Source: Sulfurimonas aquatica (GTDB lineage: Bacteria; Campylobacterota; Campylobacteria; Campylobacterales; Sulfurimonadaceae). Taken from it: a DNA stretch of 64,000 nucleotides. Numbering within the stretch: the stretch's first letter is position 1; every line of letters starts with the position of its first letter. The stretch is taken from positions 868,001 through 932,000 of the forward strand of contig NZ_CP046072.1 of NCBI RefSeq assembly GCF_017357825.1, read 5' to 3'. The translations under genes were made by a program, and so were the position numbers. Positions 50,716 through 61,418 of the stretch are shown here, one piece after another. The notes under the pieces were generated by a model. The model had not been told where the DNA came from, searched no databases, and was given only the letters and a program-made list of their open reading frames with translations.

Positions 50716-53096
50716 TATTTATCCTTTGTTATAAGTGTAAGTAGGGCAGGCCCTAATATAATGTTAGAAAATAGAGCGATAGTTATCGCTCCACCTGCTA
50801 AGATACCGAAGTTTATAAGGTTGTTAAGGGATGCAAACATATAAACATAAAATCCTAGTGAAAGTACTATAGAAGTCGCTACAAGTGCACGACCAGTTCC
50901 TAGCATTGTGTTTTCAACTGACTCTTTTACATGAAGTCCACGATGATGGTATTTTGCGAAGTTATGAAAAAAGTGAACAGTATCATCAACACTTAGTCCT
51001 ATTACTATGGCACCAACAAGCATAGTAAACATATCTAGAGGCATGTTTACCATTGACATAAAGCCTATAGTCATGATGATAGGAAGTACATTTGGAATCA
51101 TACTAATTAGTCCAATTTTAACACTTCCAAGAAGTATAACCATCATAATGGCAATGAGTATAAACGCCACTACATAACTCACAGCCATAGAACTCATAGC
51201 TGCTGAGAGCGTTCTTTGAAAAAGTGGTACCATACCTGTAACAGTAACTTCAACGCTATCTCCTAACTCAGACTCAAGAAGGTTTGTGAGTTTGTCACTT
51301 ATCTCAGCATACTCTCCCGCTTCCATCCATGGAAGTTTAAATGTAAGACGAGCTTTTGAAAAACTACTATCTACTAAGTCTTCTAAGTCATCACTTCCAC
51401 TGTTTTCAAAAAGTAAAAACTCTTGAGGTATAAGAGCATCATTGTCTGTTATGGCATAGTACTCCTCTTGATTTGCATGAAGTGCACGGTGAATCTCTTT
51501 AAGAACTTCTGCAACACTCCATCCTTTTCCAACAAAGTGCTTGTCAGTTTTGAGCTCTTGTGCTTCTTGAACGAGTCTATCTATTTTCTTTAAAAGATCA
51601 GAGTTATAAAGTCCATTCTCCTTTTTTGTATCTAGGATTACTTCCATAGTTACAGAACCACGAAGTGCATGGTCAACTTTTGCCGTTGAGAGTTTAACTG
51701 GTGAGTCATCTGGCTGCCAGCTTAGTGGGTCATGTTTGAACTCAACTGTTGATGCAAAATATACCCAAACTACAATGATAACGACACTACTTATAACAAT
51801 CTTTTTTGCATGAAAAAAACTAAAATCTGCTATTGCTATTAAAATAGCATCCATCTTTTGAGACTTCTCTATCTGTTTTGCTTTTGCTGGTTTGATTGGT
51901 AGAGTAGCTAATATAGCAGGTAGTAATACTATAGTGTTAACAAGGGCTATCATAACACCAGCTGCTGCAAATATACCCAAGTCAGCAATAGGTGCTATAG
52001 AAGCAGTTGAAAATGATAAAAGACCAGCAGCCGTTGTAAGTGAAGTCATTATGATAGCTAGGCCTGAGTGACCAAGTGAGTAGCTTATTGCTTTGTTTTT
52101 ATCCCCATTTGCATTTAGATGCTTAAAAAACATTGCAAGTAGGTGAACAACAGCACCTATACCAACTGCAAGTAAAAATGATGGAAGTATCTGCGTTGGT
52201 ATAGTGATAGGAGTTCCAACAAGTGCCATAGTACCTACAGTTGTCAGAAGTGAGATAACAACTATAAATATAGGAAGTATAACCGCACTAATTCTACGAA
52301 ATACTACAAAAAGAAAAACCATCATCATAAGGAGTACTAGTTTTACAAACTTTTGCATATCTTTTTGAACAGATTGTTTGTTATAGTCATTCACTGCGAG
52401 TGAACCTGCTATAAAAACATTGAAGTTCTCAGATTTAAACTCTTTGGCAATTTTATCCGCAGCTCTTACCATTTCACTCTTGGATGGATCAGTTAAAAAC
52501 TCTAACTCTACATTGCTTGAGTCTTCACCAAAGCCTTCAAGCTCATTATTTCCTTTTGTAGCTTCATATGCACTAGGTTCTAAAATGATAGTAGTGAAAG
52601 TATGTGCTTCGTTAAAAAGAAGATTCTTATACATAGCGTTATTAAGAGCTATTTTTTTTATGGCTTGGAGCTCTTGCTCATTTTGTGGAAAATTCTCTAG
52701 AAGGTCTTCTACTATGAGTCTATCACCTTGACCTCTAGTGTTTCTTGCGTTTACTAAAGAGGTGATGTCATTTAGGTGTGGTACACTGTTTTGAAGTTCA
52801 TTGTGCAGAGATTGTAGTTTTTTGAGTACTTCTAAGTCAAACACATTTTTAGTCTCAACTACAACCATAATCTTTTCATCTTGACCAAACTGCTCTTTAA
52901 ACTTTTCATACTTGACTAACGCAGGGTCATTAGCATGTAAAAAGCCTTCAGTAGATGTATCGATAGTAATCTTAGGAATGTTTGATATTACTAACATACT
53001 TAGCAGTATCATAAGAAGGATGATTTTTTTTGGATGTTGGGTGATTTTCTCACCCATTTTTTCAAGTCTGTTTTCGCTCTTTGTTCGCCAGTTCAT
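50715..53096 (-). CDS. RND-superfamily exporter (MMPL type)
   Basis: A 793-residue inner-membrane transporter with two halves, each with one periplasmic loop and a cluster of six helices. Typical signatures are IGAVVHLLAMFFKHLNANG and VGAIVIGLSVDDTVHFFHNF, the latter with the proton-relay aspartates. This single-chain MMPL type moves lipids or other hydrophobic compounds rather than drugs. AAGGTG lies before the ATG. First gene of the exporter/LolA-like/barrel operon. Confidence 0.9.
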   Translation of the reverse strand: MNWRTKSENRLEKMGEKITQHPKKIILLMILLSMLVISNIPKITIDTSTEGFLHANDPALVKYEKFKEQFGQDEKIMVVVETKNVFDLEVLKKLQSLHNELQNSVPHLNDITSLVNARNTRGQGDRLIVEDLLENFPQNEQELQAIKKIALNNAMYKNLLFNEAHTFTTIILEPSAYEATKGNNELEGFGEDSSNVELEFLTDPSKSEMVRAADKIAKEFKSENFNVFIAGSLAVNDYNKQSVQKDMQKFVKLVLLMMMVFLFVVFRRISAVILPIFIVVISLLTTVGTMALVGTPITIPTQILPSFLLAVGIGAVVHLLAMFFKHLNANGDKNKAISYSLGHSGLAIIMTSLTTAAGLLSFSTASIAPIADLGIFAAAGVMIALVNTIVLLPAILATLPIKPAKAKQIEKSQKMDAILIAIADFSFFHAKKIVISSVVIIVVWVYFASTVEFKHDPLSWQPDDSPVKLSTAKVDHALRGSVTMEVILDTKKENGLYNSDLLKKIDRLVQEAQELKTDKHFVGKGWSVAEVLKEIHRALHANQEEYYAITDNDALIPQEFLLFENSGSDDLEDLVDSSFSKARLTFKLPWMEAGEYAEISDKLTNLLESELGDSVEVTVTGMVPLFQRTLSAAMSSMAVSYVVAFILIAIMMVILLGSVKIGLISMIPNVLPIIMTIGFMSMVNMPLDMFTMLVGAIVIGLSVDDTVHFFHNFAKYHHRGLHVKESVENTMLGTGRALVATSIVLSLGFYVYMFASLNNLINFGILAGGAITIALFSNIILGPALLTLITKDK

Positions 53097-53152
53097 ATAC
53101 TCACCTTGGTATTAAATTATTATAATAATACAAGATTTGTATTAGTCAAACG

Positions 53153-55069
53153 TTAAGCACTCTCTTCACTTGATTCTTTTAACATTTTATCTAAAAGAAC
53201 AAATAGCTCTTCAGACGCGTTTTCCATATTTTCAAAGTTACTTAAAATTTCATCTGTATTATTTAAAACGTTCTCTCTCATATTTTCTTTCTCAAGATAA
53301 GCTACGTTTTTGTTTGCATTTTTATGCACTACGTCATGAGGAAGAGCAACTTGTGAGTATGTTCTAGTATTTTGGAATCTACGTTTACCCTCTCCACTAT
53401 ACCAAACGCCTAGATTACACTCATGTGAGCTTAACTCTTTAAGTATCTTTTTCATTGACATCATAGAGTTGTAAGCACGAGACTTGTAAAGTATATGGTC
53501 TATTTTTGCAAGAACGATAAAGATACTGTTCTCCATGTGGTAAGAGTAGTCCACTATTTTTGTAGAACTTTCACTTAACTCAACAAGTGTTCCTTCAAAG
53601 TTTTCTATCTTCTTAGTTGACTCATCAACTGTTTCTTTCATACTCTCAGAGCTTGTTTGTATCTCGCTCATACCCTGTTGGAGTGATTTGATAGAGACTG
53701 AGATCTCACTTGTTGCCTTATGTGTTCTCTCTGCAAGTTTTCTTACTTCATCAGCAACAACGGCAAAACCACGACCATGCTCACCTGCACGTGCCGCTTC
53801 AATAGCAGCATTAAGCGCGAGGAGGTTTGTTTGATCAGCGATGTCAGTAATAAGTTCAATAACTGAAGTAATACTATTTGTCTGAGATGCTAACTCTTCG
53901 ATATTCATATTATTTGCACTTACTTGCTCATTAAGTGTATGAAGTTCGCTAACAGCCTCATTGATATTATTTCTTGAGTCATTTGCTAAATCAGCTGCTG
54001 ATTTTGTTTGATTTGTAACCTCTTTAAGGCTAGTAATATTCTCTTTTATCTCTGTTTGTATCATCGTTAATGATTCTGAAACATTTACACTTTTGACACT
54101 CAGTTTAGAGTTAAATGAATCTTGTTGTGTTTTTGCATGCTGCTCTTTCATGAAGTCTATACTTTTTGAAACATTATCAATAGCTTTAACAAACTCGCCA
54201 TCCATACCTGCAGATGAAATTTGATGGGTAAATACACCTTTTGATGCATCCGTAATTGTTGTGTTTATCTCTTCTATTAAGTTTTCAACATGTTCAAGGA
54301 GTTTACTTAAGTTTGCACCCATAACGCCAAGCTCTGTGTCATCACTATGTGAGTCATCACATTTTTGTGAAAAATCACCTTTTTCAGAGTGACTTATAAG
54401 AGTTGTAAATCTTGCTATACCCTTAACAATTGATTTTCTAATAAGTGTAGCTACTACAAGAACTAAAGAACCAACAAGTATTCCTGAGAGTAAAACTAGA
54501 TATTTGTAAAATGCAATTTCAAACTCTAAATCTTGTGATGAACTAGCTAGCTGCTCCTCTTTGATCTTTACAAGTTTCTTAAAAGACGTACGAGACGCGT
54601 TTGCGTATGGCGTTAATTCAAGCTTATATTGAGCATACACTTTTGAAGTATCATTTTTTATCTCATCTTCAGATAAGTTTTCCATCATTTCAAGAGAGTT
54701 GTTTAAAAATAGTAATGTTGAAGACTCCGCCTCTTTTACTAAGTCAAGGGAGTCATCTTCTGCCATAAGTGTTTCTATAGAGTTAAAATGAGCTTCTATC
54801 TCTTCAATCGTATCTTTAAGTTTACTTATTCCTTTGTCATAATCTCCACCGAGCATAATGTCTCTGGTTGTTCTACTAACATAGTTTAAGTTTTTCTCAA
54901 TCTTTAAAGTACTAAGACCCGCTGACATTGAACTACTGCGTAGATGTTTATACTCTATTTCAATTTGAGTCATCGCACCAAATACAAAGATAGTGGCACC
55001 AAAGATAGAAAAAGAGGCCATGATGATGAGGTAATTCATCTTTTTTTGAATACTCATTTTGTCAAACAT
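53153..55069 (-). CDS. Methyl-accepting chemotaxis protein with CZB domain
   Basis: A 638-residue chemoreceptor. It has a first membrane helix ([20 protein letters not shown]), a periplasmic helical ligand domain, a second helix ([20 protein letters not shown]), HAMP, and the conserved signalling tip [20 protein letters not shown]. The C-terminus is a chemoreceptor zinc-binding domain ([33 protein letters not shown]) with its His/Cys ligands. In other bacteria CZB domains sense zinc or hypochlorite. AAAGGA precedes the ATG. Monogenic, between the exporter operon and nuo. Confidence 0.93.
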   Translation of the reverse strand: MFDKMSIQKKMNYLIIMASFSIFGATIFVFGAMTQIEIEYKHLRSSSMSAGLSTLKIEKNLNYVSRTTRDIMLGGDYDKGISKLKDTIEEIEAHFNSIETLMAEDDSLDLVKEAESSTLLFLNNSLEMMENLSEDEIKNDTSKVYAQYKLELTPYANASRTSFKKLVKIKEEQLASSSQDLEFEIAFYKYLVLLSGILVGSLVLVVATLIRKSIVKGIARFTTLISHSEKGDFSQKCDDSHSDDTELGVMGANLSKLLEHVENLIEEINTTITDASKGVFTHQISSAGMDGEFVKAIDNVSKSIDFMKEQHAKTQQDSFNSKLSVKSVNVSESLTMIQTEIKENITSLKEVTNQTKSAADLANDSRNNINEAVSELHTLNEQVSANNMNIEELASQTNSITSVIELITDIADQTNLLALNAAIEAARAGEHGRGFAVVADEVRKLAERTHKATSEISVSIKSLQQGMSEIQTSSESMKETVDESTKKIENFEGTLVELSESSTKIVDYSYHMENSIFIVLAKIDHILYKSRAYNSMMSMKKILKELSSHECNLGVWYSGEGKRRFQNTRTYSQVALPHDVVHKNANKNVAYLEKENMRENVLNNTDEILSNFENMENASEELFVLLDKMLKESSEESA

Positions 55070-55202
55070 ATAAATCCTTTAAAGTCTAATATTTAATCTG
55101 AGGTTTATATTAGCATAATGATTTTGGATATGATATAAATTTTAATAAATTATTAAATATTTCTACTGATTCTAGCTAACTAAACAACAAATAGGAATAA
55201 TT

Positions 55203-56690
55203 TTAACTCAAAGACAATATAGCACTCCTCGCAATGTCTATAAAACCATCGGCACCAGGAACAAAAGGAATCAAAGACGTACCAATCCCACCCCAAATCA
55301 CTAGTAGAGCCATTATGACAATTATTATTGTACTAATATCTATGGGAAACTTTTTTTGTGGGCTCTTTGATGGATAGAAATACATCATAGCAATGAGTTT
55401 AAAGTAGTAGTAAACAGAGATAAACGCGGTAAGGATTCCTAGGCCTGTGAGAAAAAACTGACCAGATTCTATAGCAGAGGTAAATATATAGAACTTTCCT
55501 AAAAAGCCTATGGTAGATGGAAATCCAGCAAGGCTCAGCATAAAGATACTCATCATTAGAGCTATATATGGGCGTTGCTGAGCAAAACCTTTGAAGTCTT
55601 CATAACTCATCTGTTTTCTACTTTTTGAAGCGATAAAACTCAAAACTCCAAAAGAACCAACAGCACTTATGAAGTAAGCGATGAGATAAAACATAATGGA
55701 TGAGGCTGCAAACTGAGAGTCAAGACCTATAGATGATAAACCAATAAGTAGATATCCACTATGGACTATGGATGAGCCGGCAAGCATTCTTTTTACTAGC
55801 GTTTGACTGATCGCCAGCCATGAGCCACCAATAAGCGTTAGTATGGTAAGAACTTGGAGTATCTCTGTCCAAAAACCATTAATGGAAGCAAAGTTAACTA
55901 TGTATAAACGTAGGGCTATGGCAAAGATGGCTATTTTAAAAGTAGACGCCATAAACATAGTAATAGGATAGGGAGCACCATGATAGACGTCAACTATCCA
56001 TGAGTGAAAAGGAACAGCTCCAATTTTAAACATTATGGTTACCATAATAAATGTTGCGCCAACAACGAGTAGAGTCATATCTTCCATATTTGAGCTGTTT
56101 ACATAGAGTGATATATCATCAAGTGTAGTTGAGCCTACTGCGGCATATATGAGAGCAGTTCCTAAAATGAAAAATGCTCCCGTCATGGAACCTAGAACCA
56201 TGTACTTCATCATAGCCTCAGAACTTATCCCTTTGTTTTTATGAAAACCAACGAGAGTGTAGACACTCAGTGAAGCAATCTCTAGGGCTATAAACGCACT
56301 AAGAAGTTCATGTGCATGAGAGAGCATCATCATTCCAAAAACGCTAAAGAGAATGAGCGCAAAGTACTCTCCACTAAAGTATGTACGAGATTTGAAGTAG
56401 TCATTGTTTACGAGAAGGGTAAAAATAGCGCCTGCTGTAAACATCATGTCAAATATGCTAGCAAAATCATCAAGTATAAACGTATGCCCAAAGATATCTT
56501 CAAAAAGGTAAGTAGTGGTGTAGTTTGAGAGCGTTAAGTACTCCGTTATAAATGAGATACTTAAAAAGAATACGGCTATAAGATTAAAAGTATGAAGCGA
56601 TATCTTAGTAGAGTTACTTAAAAGCATAAGAACAAACGCACCGATTACAACACTCATCATAGGGAGTGCAAAGTATAACTGCTCAATCAT
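55203..56690 (-). CDS. nuoN: NADH-quinone oxidoreductase subunit N
   Basis: A 495-residue antiporter-like proton-pumping subunit of complex I with about 14 membrane helices. Family features include the glutamate of TM5 in LSAFIALEIASLSVY, the lysine helix GAVPFHSWIVDVYHGAP and PSTIGFLGKFYIF. Last gene of the nuo operon; its ATG overlaps the nuoM stop by four bases. Confidence 0.96.
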   Translation of the reverse strand: MIEQLYFALPMMSVVIGAFVLMLLSNSTKISLHTFNLIAVFFLSISFITEYLTLSNYTTTYLFEDIFGHTFILDDFASIFDMMFTAGAIFTLLVNNDYFKSRTYFSGEYFALILFSVFGMMMLSHAHELLSAFIALEIASLSVYTLVGFHKNKGISSEAMMKYMVLGSMTGAFFILGTALIYAAVGSTTLDDISLYVNSSNMEDMTLLVVGATFIMVTIMFKIGAVPFHSWIVDVYHGAPYPITMFMASTFKIAIFAIALRLYIVNFASINGFWTEILQVLTILTLIGGSWLAISQTLVKRMLAGSSIVHSGYLLIGLSSIGLDSQFAASSIMFYLIAYFISAVGSFGVLSFIASKSRKQMSYEDFKGFAQQRPYIALMMSIFMLSLAGFPSTIGFLGKFYIFTSAIESGQFFLTGLGILTAFISVYYYFKLIAMMYFYPSKSPQKKFPIDISTIIIVIMALLVIWGGIGTSLIPFVPGADGFIDIARSAILSLS

Positions 56691-58165
56691 TGTAGTCCTT
56701 TTGTCGCAGATAAAACCGCTTCTAAACTAGAAAGGAGTTGTGGCTCAAATGAGCTAATAAAAAGAGATGGAGCGATACCAGTCACTAGAAGTAAAACCAT
56801 AAGTGGAAAAAGTAAGAGCAGCTCTTTAATATCTAAGTCTTTAAAGTCTGTCTCGTTATTTGGAGTGCCAAAGAGTGTTCTTTGAAGCATCCAAAAGATA
56901 TATATCATCGCCGATAACATTGTTAAAGCTGTAAATACTCCCACCCAGATATTATATTTAAATGCACCAATAATTATGAGCAGTTCCGCTACAAAACCAC
57001 CAGTCCCAGGAAGACCGGCTATACTCAGTGCAAAAAAAGCAAAGAAAAAAGTAAAAAGAGGAGCCTTTGAAGCTATGCCTCCAAGCTCTTTTATATTTAC
57101 AGTTTTAAATCTTTTGTATGTAAGACCTATCATGATAAAAATACCAGCAGATGCTAACGCATGTGTCGCTATAAAATATAGAGTACCACTCCAAGCATAC
57201 TCATTTGTTAAAAAGAGACCTAATGCAATGAGTGAGAGATGCGACCCCGAAGAGTATGCAAACATCCTACGAAGATTGTCCTCTGTAATAGCTCTTATAG
57301 CATAGTATAAAAGTCCTACAAGTGCTTGTGCTATGATAATTTTTGCATAGTAAATAAGAGTGGTATCAAAAAGAGAAAACCCAAAACGCCAGATTCCATA
57401 TATGCCTAGTTTTGCCATGATTGATGACATGATAACAACAGCAGGAGTAGGTGCTGAACCATAAGCTGGAGCCATCCATGTATGAAAGCCAACAAGTGGG
57501 ATTTTTATAGCAAACGCGAGTAGAAAACCCGCTGCAAGAATTATGGAAGTTTTTGCGTTAAAATCAATTTTCATTAAGTCAACTAGTGCAAAACTCCAAA
57601 TTCCAGTCGTCTCAAAGTGCATATATCCAATATAAAGGATTGAAAAAAGCATACTCATCGAACCTAAAATAGTAATGAGTAAAATCTTCATCGAGTTGTA
57701 CTGATGCATACCGTTTCCATACTTACCAATCATAATGAAAATCGGTAGAAGCATAGTCTCCCAAAAGAGATAAAAAAGAATCAAGTCAAGTGATAAAACC
57801 GCTCCACTAACGCCAGTTTGAAGGAGCATCATGTTGTACCAGTACCCTTTTCTATCCTCTTTTAATATGTAGAGATATAAGGGAGGCATAAGAATGGTAA
57901 TCAGTAGTAAAATTACTAAAGAGAGATAATCAAGGCCAAGGTAGTAGGATATACCACTATTTTTAATCCAAGGAAGATTTATTACAAATTGCATACCCCC
58001 ATTTGGGTCAAACTCATAGCCAAGGTATAGGACAAGTATAAGCGTGCCAAGTGAAGAGAGAATAGCTCCAATCTTAAGTGTTTCGAGTGATGCTCTAAAT
58101 ACTCCGAGCATAATTGCCATAAAAAGTGGAAGAAAAATTATCTGAGTGAGGATACTTGACATCAT
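56687..58165 (-). CDS. nuoM: NADH-quinone oxidoreductase subunit M
   Basis: A 492-residue proton-pumping membrane subunit of complex I. LFYLFWETMLLPIFIMIG carries the conserved TM5 glutamate, FAIKIPLVGFHTWMAPAYG the TM7 lysine region, and LPGTGGFVAELLII the late conserved segment. ATGA-type overlaps link it to nuoL upstream and nuoN downstream. Confidence 0.97.
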   Translation of the reverse strand: MMSSILTQIIFLPLFMAIMLGVFRASLETLKIGAILSSLGTLILVLYLGYEFDPNGGMQFVINLPWIKNSGISYYLGLDYLSLVILLLITILMPPLYLYILKEDRKGYWYNMMLLQTGVSGAVLSLDLILFYLFWETMLLPIFIMIGKYGNGMHQYNSMKILLITILGSMSMLFSILYIGYMHFETTGIWSFALVDLMKIDFNAKTSIILAAGFLLAFAIKIPLVGFHTWMAPAYGSAPTPAVVIMSSIMAKLGIYGIWRFGFSLFDTTLIYYAKIIIAQALVGLLYYAIRAITEDNLRRMFAYSSGSHLSLIALGLFLTNEYAWSGTLYFIATHALASAGIFIMIGLTYKRFKTVNIKELGGIASKAPLFTFFFAFFALSIAGLPGTGGFVAELLIIIGAFKYNIWVGVFTALTMLSAMIYIFWMLQRTLFGTPNNETDFKDLDIKELLLLFPLMVLLLVTGIAPSLFISSFEPQLLSSLEAVLSATKGLQ

Positions 58166-60039
58166 AATTTCACTCCTAGTTTATAGATCATATAGAGGGA
58201 CATAGCAGAGATGCCAACTAAAACATATAGAGCATAATAACGCACCTTTCCATTTTGAAGTTGCTCAAAAAGGTAGGCTGCTTTATGGTACCCGCTTACA
58301 CTCAAGTTTATTGCGCCATCAAAGATTTTTGGATCGAGAGTTTGCGCTATAAAACTACTTAAGAGTAAAAGAGGTCTTACAAATATAAATGTATATATTT
58401 CATCAATGTAAAACTTGTTTATGATGAGTTTTCTTACTCTGTTATCAGGAAGTGTCTCTTTAGCATTTGTTGCAAACATCTTATAGGCTAAGAGCATTCC
58501 ACAAAAAGCTAAGAGTACATTGAGTGCTCCGAGCATATACTCTACTTCATGAGTTATATGAAGCTCTATGTCTGGAAGCACTAAGAAGTTGTTAAACAAA
58601 GATGAGCCACCATAGGCCTCATTAAGACCTAGAAAGCCAACGGTAGTGCTTCCAAACGCCAAGACAACTAGTGGCAGAGTCATCGATGATGAGACATTTT
58701 GAAGTTCATGTTTATGCTCGCTCTTTGCATGAAAAACACTAAAGAGCAGTCTAAACATATAAAACGCCGTTAGAGCCGCAGTAAGTGAGCCCATAACCCA
58801 TAAAAGATAGTTTTCTGAAGCAAACGCCATCACTAAAATGGCATCTTTAGAGAAAAAACCTGCAAATGGAGGGATACCACTAATGGCAAGTGTCGCTATA
58901 AACATAGTAATGTAAATAACTCTCAAATCCTTTTTAAGCCCACCCATTTTAAAGATGTTCTGCTCATGATGTAGAGCTATTATGACGGCTCCCGCTCCCA
59001 TAAAAAGAAGAGCTTTAAAAAAAGCGTGAGTGAAAACATGAAAGATTCCACTACTATAAGCGCCTAGACCTACGGCTATAAACATATAGCCGAGTTGGCT
59101 CATAGTAGAGTAGGCGAGTATCTTTTTTATGTCACTTTGATATGAAGCGAGTATGGCCGCAAAAAGTGCTGAAAAAGCTCCTATATAGGCTATGAAAAGT
59201 CCAATATCAGGTATTTCACTGTAGATAAAACTGTATCTACTAACCATGTAAACGCCAGCTGTTACCATAGTAGCTGCATGAATAAGGGCAGAGACTGGAG
59301 TTGGTCCAGCCATAGCATCTGGTAACCAGACATACAGAGGAATTTGCGCTGATTTTCCCATAGCTCCAACAAAAAGTAAAAAACCTATGAGGCTAAGTCT
59401 CTCATTATCTATGAGCTGTATATTTGCTTTAATAGTATCAAAGGTAAAGCCACTCCCCTCAAGAGAGATAAAAAGAAGTGAAATACCTATGATAAAACCA
59501 AAATCTCCAACGCGGTTGAGTATAAAAGCCTTATTTGCCGCCGTTACGTTTGAAGACTCTTGGTGGTAAAAACCTATAAGAAGGTAAGATGAAAGACCAA
59601 CAAGCTCCCAACCTATAAACATCATGATAGGATTATCAGCTAAAACTAAGAGAAGCATACTCCCCATAAAAAGGTTAAAGTAGGCAAAAAACTTTCCATA
59701 TCCCTCATCACCTCTCATATATCCAGCCGCATAGATATGTATGAGTGTACCTATAAATGTTATAAAAGATATCATGATAACAGAGAGTCTATCAGCCATA
59801 AACGCGATAGAGATATTTAATTCTCCTATATGAAGCCATTCAAAGAGTGTTGAGTGGATAGTGGGTACACCATTTATAAGCTCAAAAAGAGTAAAAAGAG
59901 ATAAGAGTGTGATGAAAACGGGAGATGCTATACCAATGAGAGTATATATAAAAGTGTTCTCTTTTTTTGTATTTAAAAGATAAATAATAGTCAAAATAAG
60001 AGCTGAGATAAATGGCGTTATTACGATGAGGTTTAGCAT
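58162..60039 (-). CDS. nuoL: NADH-quinone oxidoreductase subunit L
   Basis: A 625-residue proton-pumping subunit of complex I with the long lateral helix at the C-terminus (KFYIDEIYTFIFVRPL region). Key segments are MFIGWELVGLSSYLLIGFY with the TM5 glutamate, SAQIPLYVWLPDAMAGPTP and HAATMVTAGVYMVSR. It starts directly after the nuoK stop (TAGATG). Confidence 0.97.
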   Translation of the reverse strand: MLNLIVITPFISALILTIIYLLNTKKENTFIYTLIGIASPVFITLLSLFTLFELINGVPTIHSTLFEWLHIGELNISIAFMADRLSVIMISFITFIGTLIHIYAAGYMRGDEGYGKFFAYFNLFMGSMLLLVLADNPIMMFIGWELVGLSSYLLIGFYHQESSNVTAANKAFILNRVGDFGFIIGISLLFISLEGSGFTFDTIKANIQLIDNERLSLIGFLLFVGAMGKSAQIPLYVWLPDAMAGPTPVSALIHAATMVTAGVYMVSRYSFIYSEIPDIGLFIAYIGAFSALFAAILASYQSDIKKILAYSTMSQLGYMFIAVGLGAYSSGIFHVFTHAFFKALLFMGAGAVIIALHHEQNIFKMGGLKKDLRVIYITMFIATLAISGIPPFAGFFSKDAILVMAFASENYLLWVMGSLTAALTAFYMFRLLFSVFHAKSEHKHELQNVSSSMTLPLVVLAFGSTTVGFLGLNEAYGGSSLFNNFLVLPDIELHITHEVEYMLGALNVLLAFCGMLLAYKMFATNAKETLPDNRVRKLIINKFYIDEIYTFIFVRPLLLLSSFIAQTLDPKIFDGAINLSVSGYHKAAYLFEQLQNGKVRYYALYVLVGISAMSLYMIYKLGVKL

Positions 60040-60345
60040 CTATTTCACCTTACTTAGTTTTTTATAATGATCACTATCTAAAGTTCTACTCTGTCTGTAT
60101 AGATGTGTAATCATTGCTAAAAAGAGAGCCGCTTCAGCGGCAATGACTGCTATAAGAAGTAGTGCCATAACTGAGCCATTTGCATCGCCTAAAAGTTTTG
60201 AGAGCGTTGCTAAAAGTAAATTTACCGAACTTAGCATTAGCTCTATGGACATATAAATAACAAATAGATTTCGTCTACTGATAATTCCAACGAGTCCTAT
60301 GCTAAATAGTATGGAGACTAAAAGAAAAAACATATTTGGAGTCAT
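60040..60345 (-). CDS. nuoK: NADH-quinone oxidoreductase subunit K
   Basis: A 101-residue three-helix subunit of complex I. LFVIYMSIELMLSSVNLLL contains the conserved membrane glutamate, and AVIAAEAALFLAMI the second one. Overlaps nuoJ by four bases. Confidence 0.97.
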   Translation of the reverse strand: MTPNMFFLLVSILFSIGLVGIISRRNLFVIYMSIELMLSSVNLLLATLSKLLGDANGSVMALLLIAVIAAEAALFLAMITHLYRQSRTLDSDHYKKLSKVK

Positions 60346-60854
60346 GATTTGTCTCCTTTATAGACTACTTTATCTCTAGCGATGATTATTGCTCCGAGCA
60401 TAGCTGCCAAAAGGAGTATGGAAACTATCTCAAAAGGAAGGACCCACTCACTAAAAAGAAGCTTTCCTATGAGTTTAGAATCTATAGAGTCCCCCTTTGT
60501 AAAGTAATCAGGAAGAGTTGATAAAACTTTGTAGAGTAAAAGAGTAAAAGGAAGCACTAAAAGAGAAGTGAAAAATACCCATTTAAACTTGTTTGGCTCA
60601 TCAGGGAGTGCTTCTTCTTTTGCGTTTACCGTAAGAATGGTTAGCATACTAAGAACTACTACTCCACCAACGGCTACCATGATTTGGGAGATCGCTAAAA
60701 ATCTACTATCAAGTAGAGCGAAGAGTCCTCCAAGAGCTATCATGGCGAGTAAAAAACCAAAAGCACTAAAGAGGGTCTGCTTATTGAGTATCATAGCAAG
60801 TGCACCACCTATCATAAAGAGGGCTAATATGGAAAATATACTAATCTCTAGCAC
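60342..60854 (-). CDS. nuoJ: NADH-quinone oxidoreductase subunit J
   Basis: A 170-residue membrane subunit of complex I with five predicted helices. FALLDSRFLAISQIMVAVGG and VVLSMLTILTV match the conserved TM3 region that forms the pi-bulge helix. It lies 39 bases after nuoI, the only real gap inside the operon seen here, and overlaps nuoK. Confidence 0.94.
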   Translation of the reverse strand: MLEISIFSILALFMIGGALAMILNKQTLFSAFGFLLAMIALGGLFALLDSRFLAISQIMVAVGGVVVLSMLTILTVNAKEEALPDEPNKFKWVFFTSLLVLPFTLLLYKVLSTLPDYFTKGDSIDSKLIGKLLFSEWVLPFEIVSILLLAAMLGAIIIARDKVVYKGDKS

Positions 60855-60893
60855 AAGTGAACTCCATAAAATCGGATATGAAAAAGCATGTTA

Positions 60894-61418
60894 TTAGTCT
60901 CTGGCACATGAACAGACCTCCCCAAAAGCTCCCTTGTTTGCCAAGAGTTGCTCCTTGTCTAGTACAAAGTCCTCGCGTTTATTTCCAGTTAAAGAAAATA
61001 TACCCGTATCCATTCGAATGGCATCACAAGGACAAGCCTCAACGCAGTAACCACAAAAAATACACTCAAGAGTATCTATTGAAAAGCTCTTTGGCATCTT
61101 CTCATCATGTCCATCTTCTCTCTCCTGCGCTTCTATAAACATACAGTTTGATGGACAGGCAGTCGCACACATAAAACAAGCAACACAGGCGATGCTATCA
61201 TCTGGGCGGTGAGTGAGTCTATGAAGTCCACGGTATCTATCTGTTATATCTTGAGGTTGCTCCTCTGGATATCTTAGAACATCCACTGCGTTTATATCTG
61301 AGAGGTTCTTAAAAAAGTGTTTGAAGGTGATTTTCATCCCATCATATATAGCAGGAAGATAGAGTTTATCTCTAACACTACTACTGGCACGTTGTACTAC
61401 TTTTACATTTTGACTCAT
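60894..61418 (-). CDS. nuoI: NADH-quinone oxidoreductase subunit I
   Basis: A 174-residue peripheral-arm subunit that carries two [4Fe-4S] clusters (N6a, N6b). Both motifs are complete: CVACFMCATACPSNC and CIFCGYCVEACPCDA. The N-terminal helix anchors it to the membrane (KITFKHFFKNL). Its ATG overlaps the nuoH stop by four bases. Confidence 0.97.
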   Translation of the reverse strand: MSQNVKVVQRASSSVRDKLYLPAIYDGMKITFKHFFKNLSDINAVDVLRYPEEQPQDITDRYRGLHRLTHRPDDSIACVACFMCATACPSNCMFIEAQEREDGHDEKMPKSFSIDTLECIFCGYCVEACPCDAIRMDTGIFSLTGNKREDFVLDKEQLLANKGAFGEVCSCARD

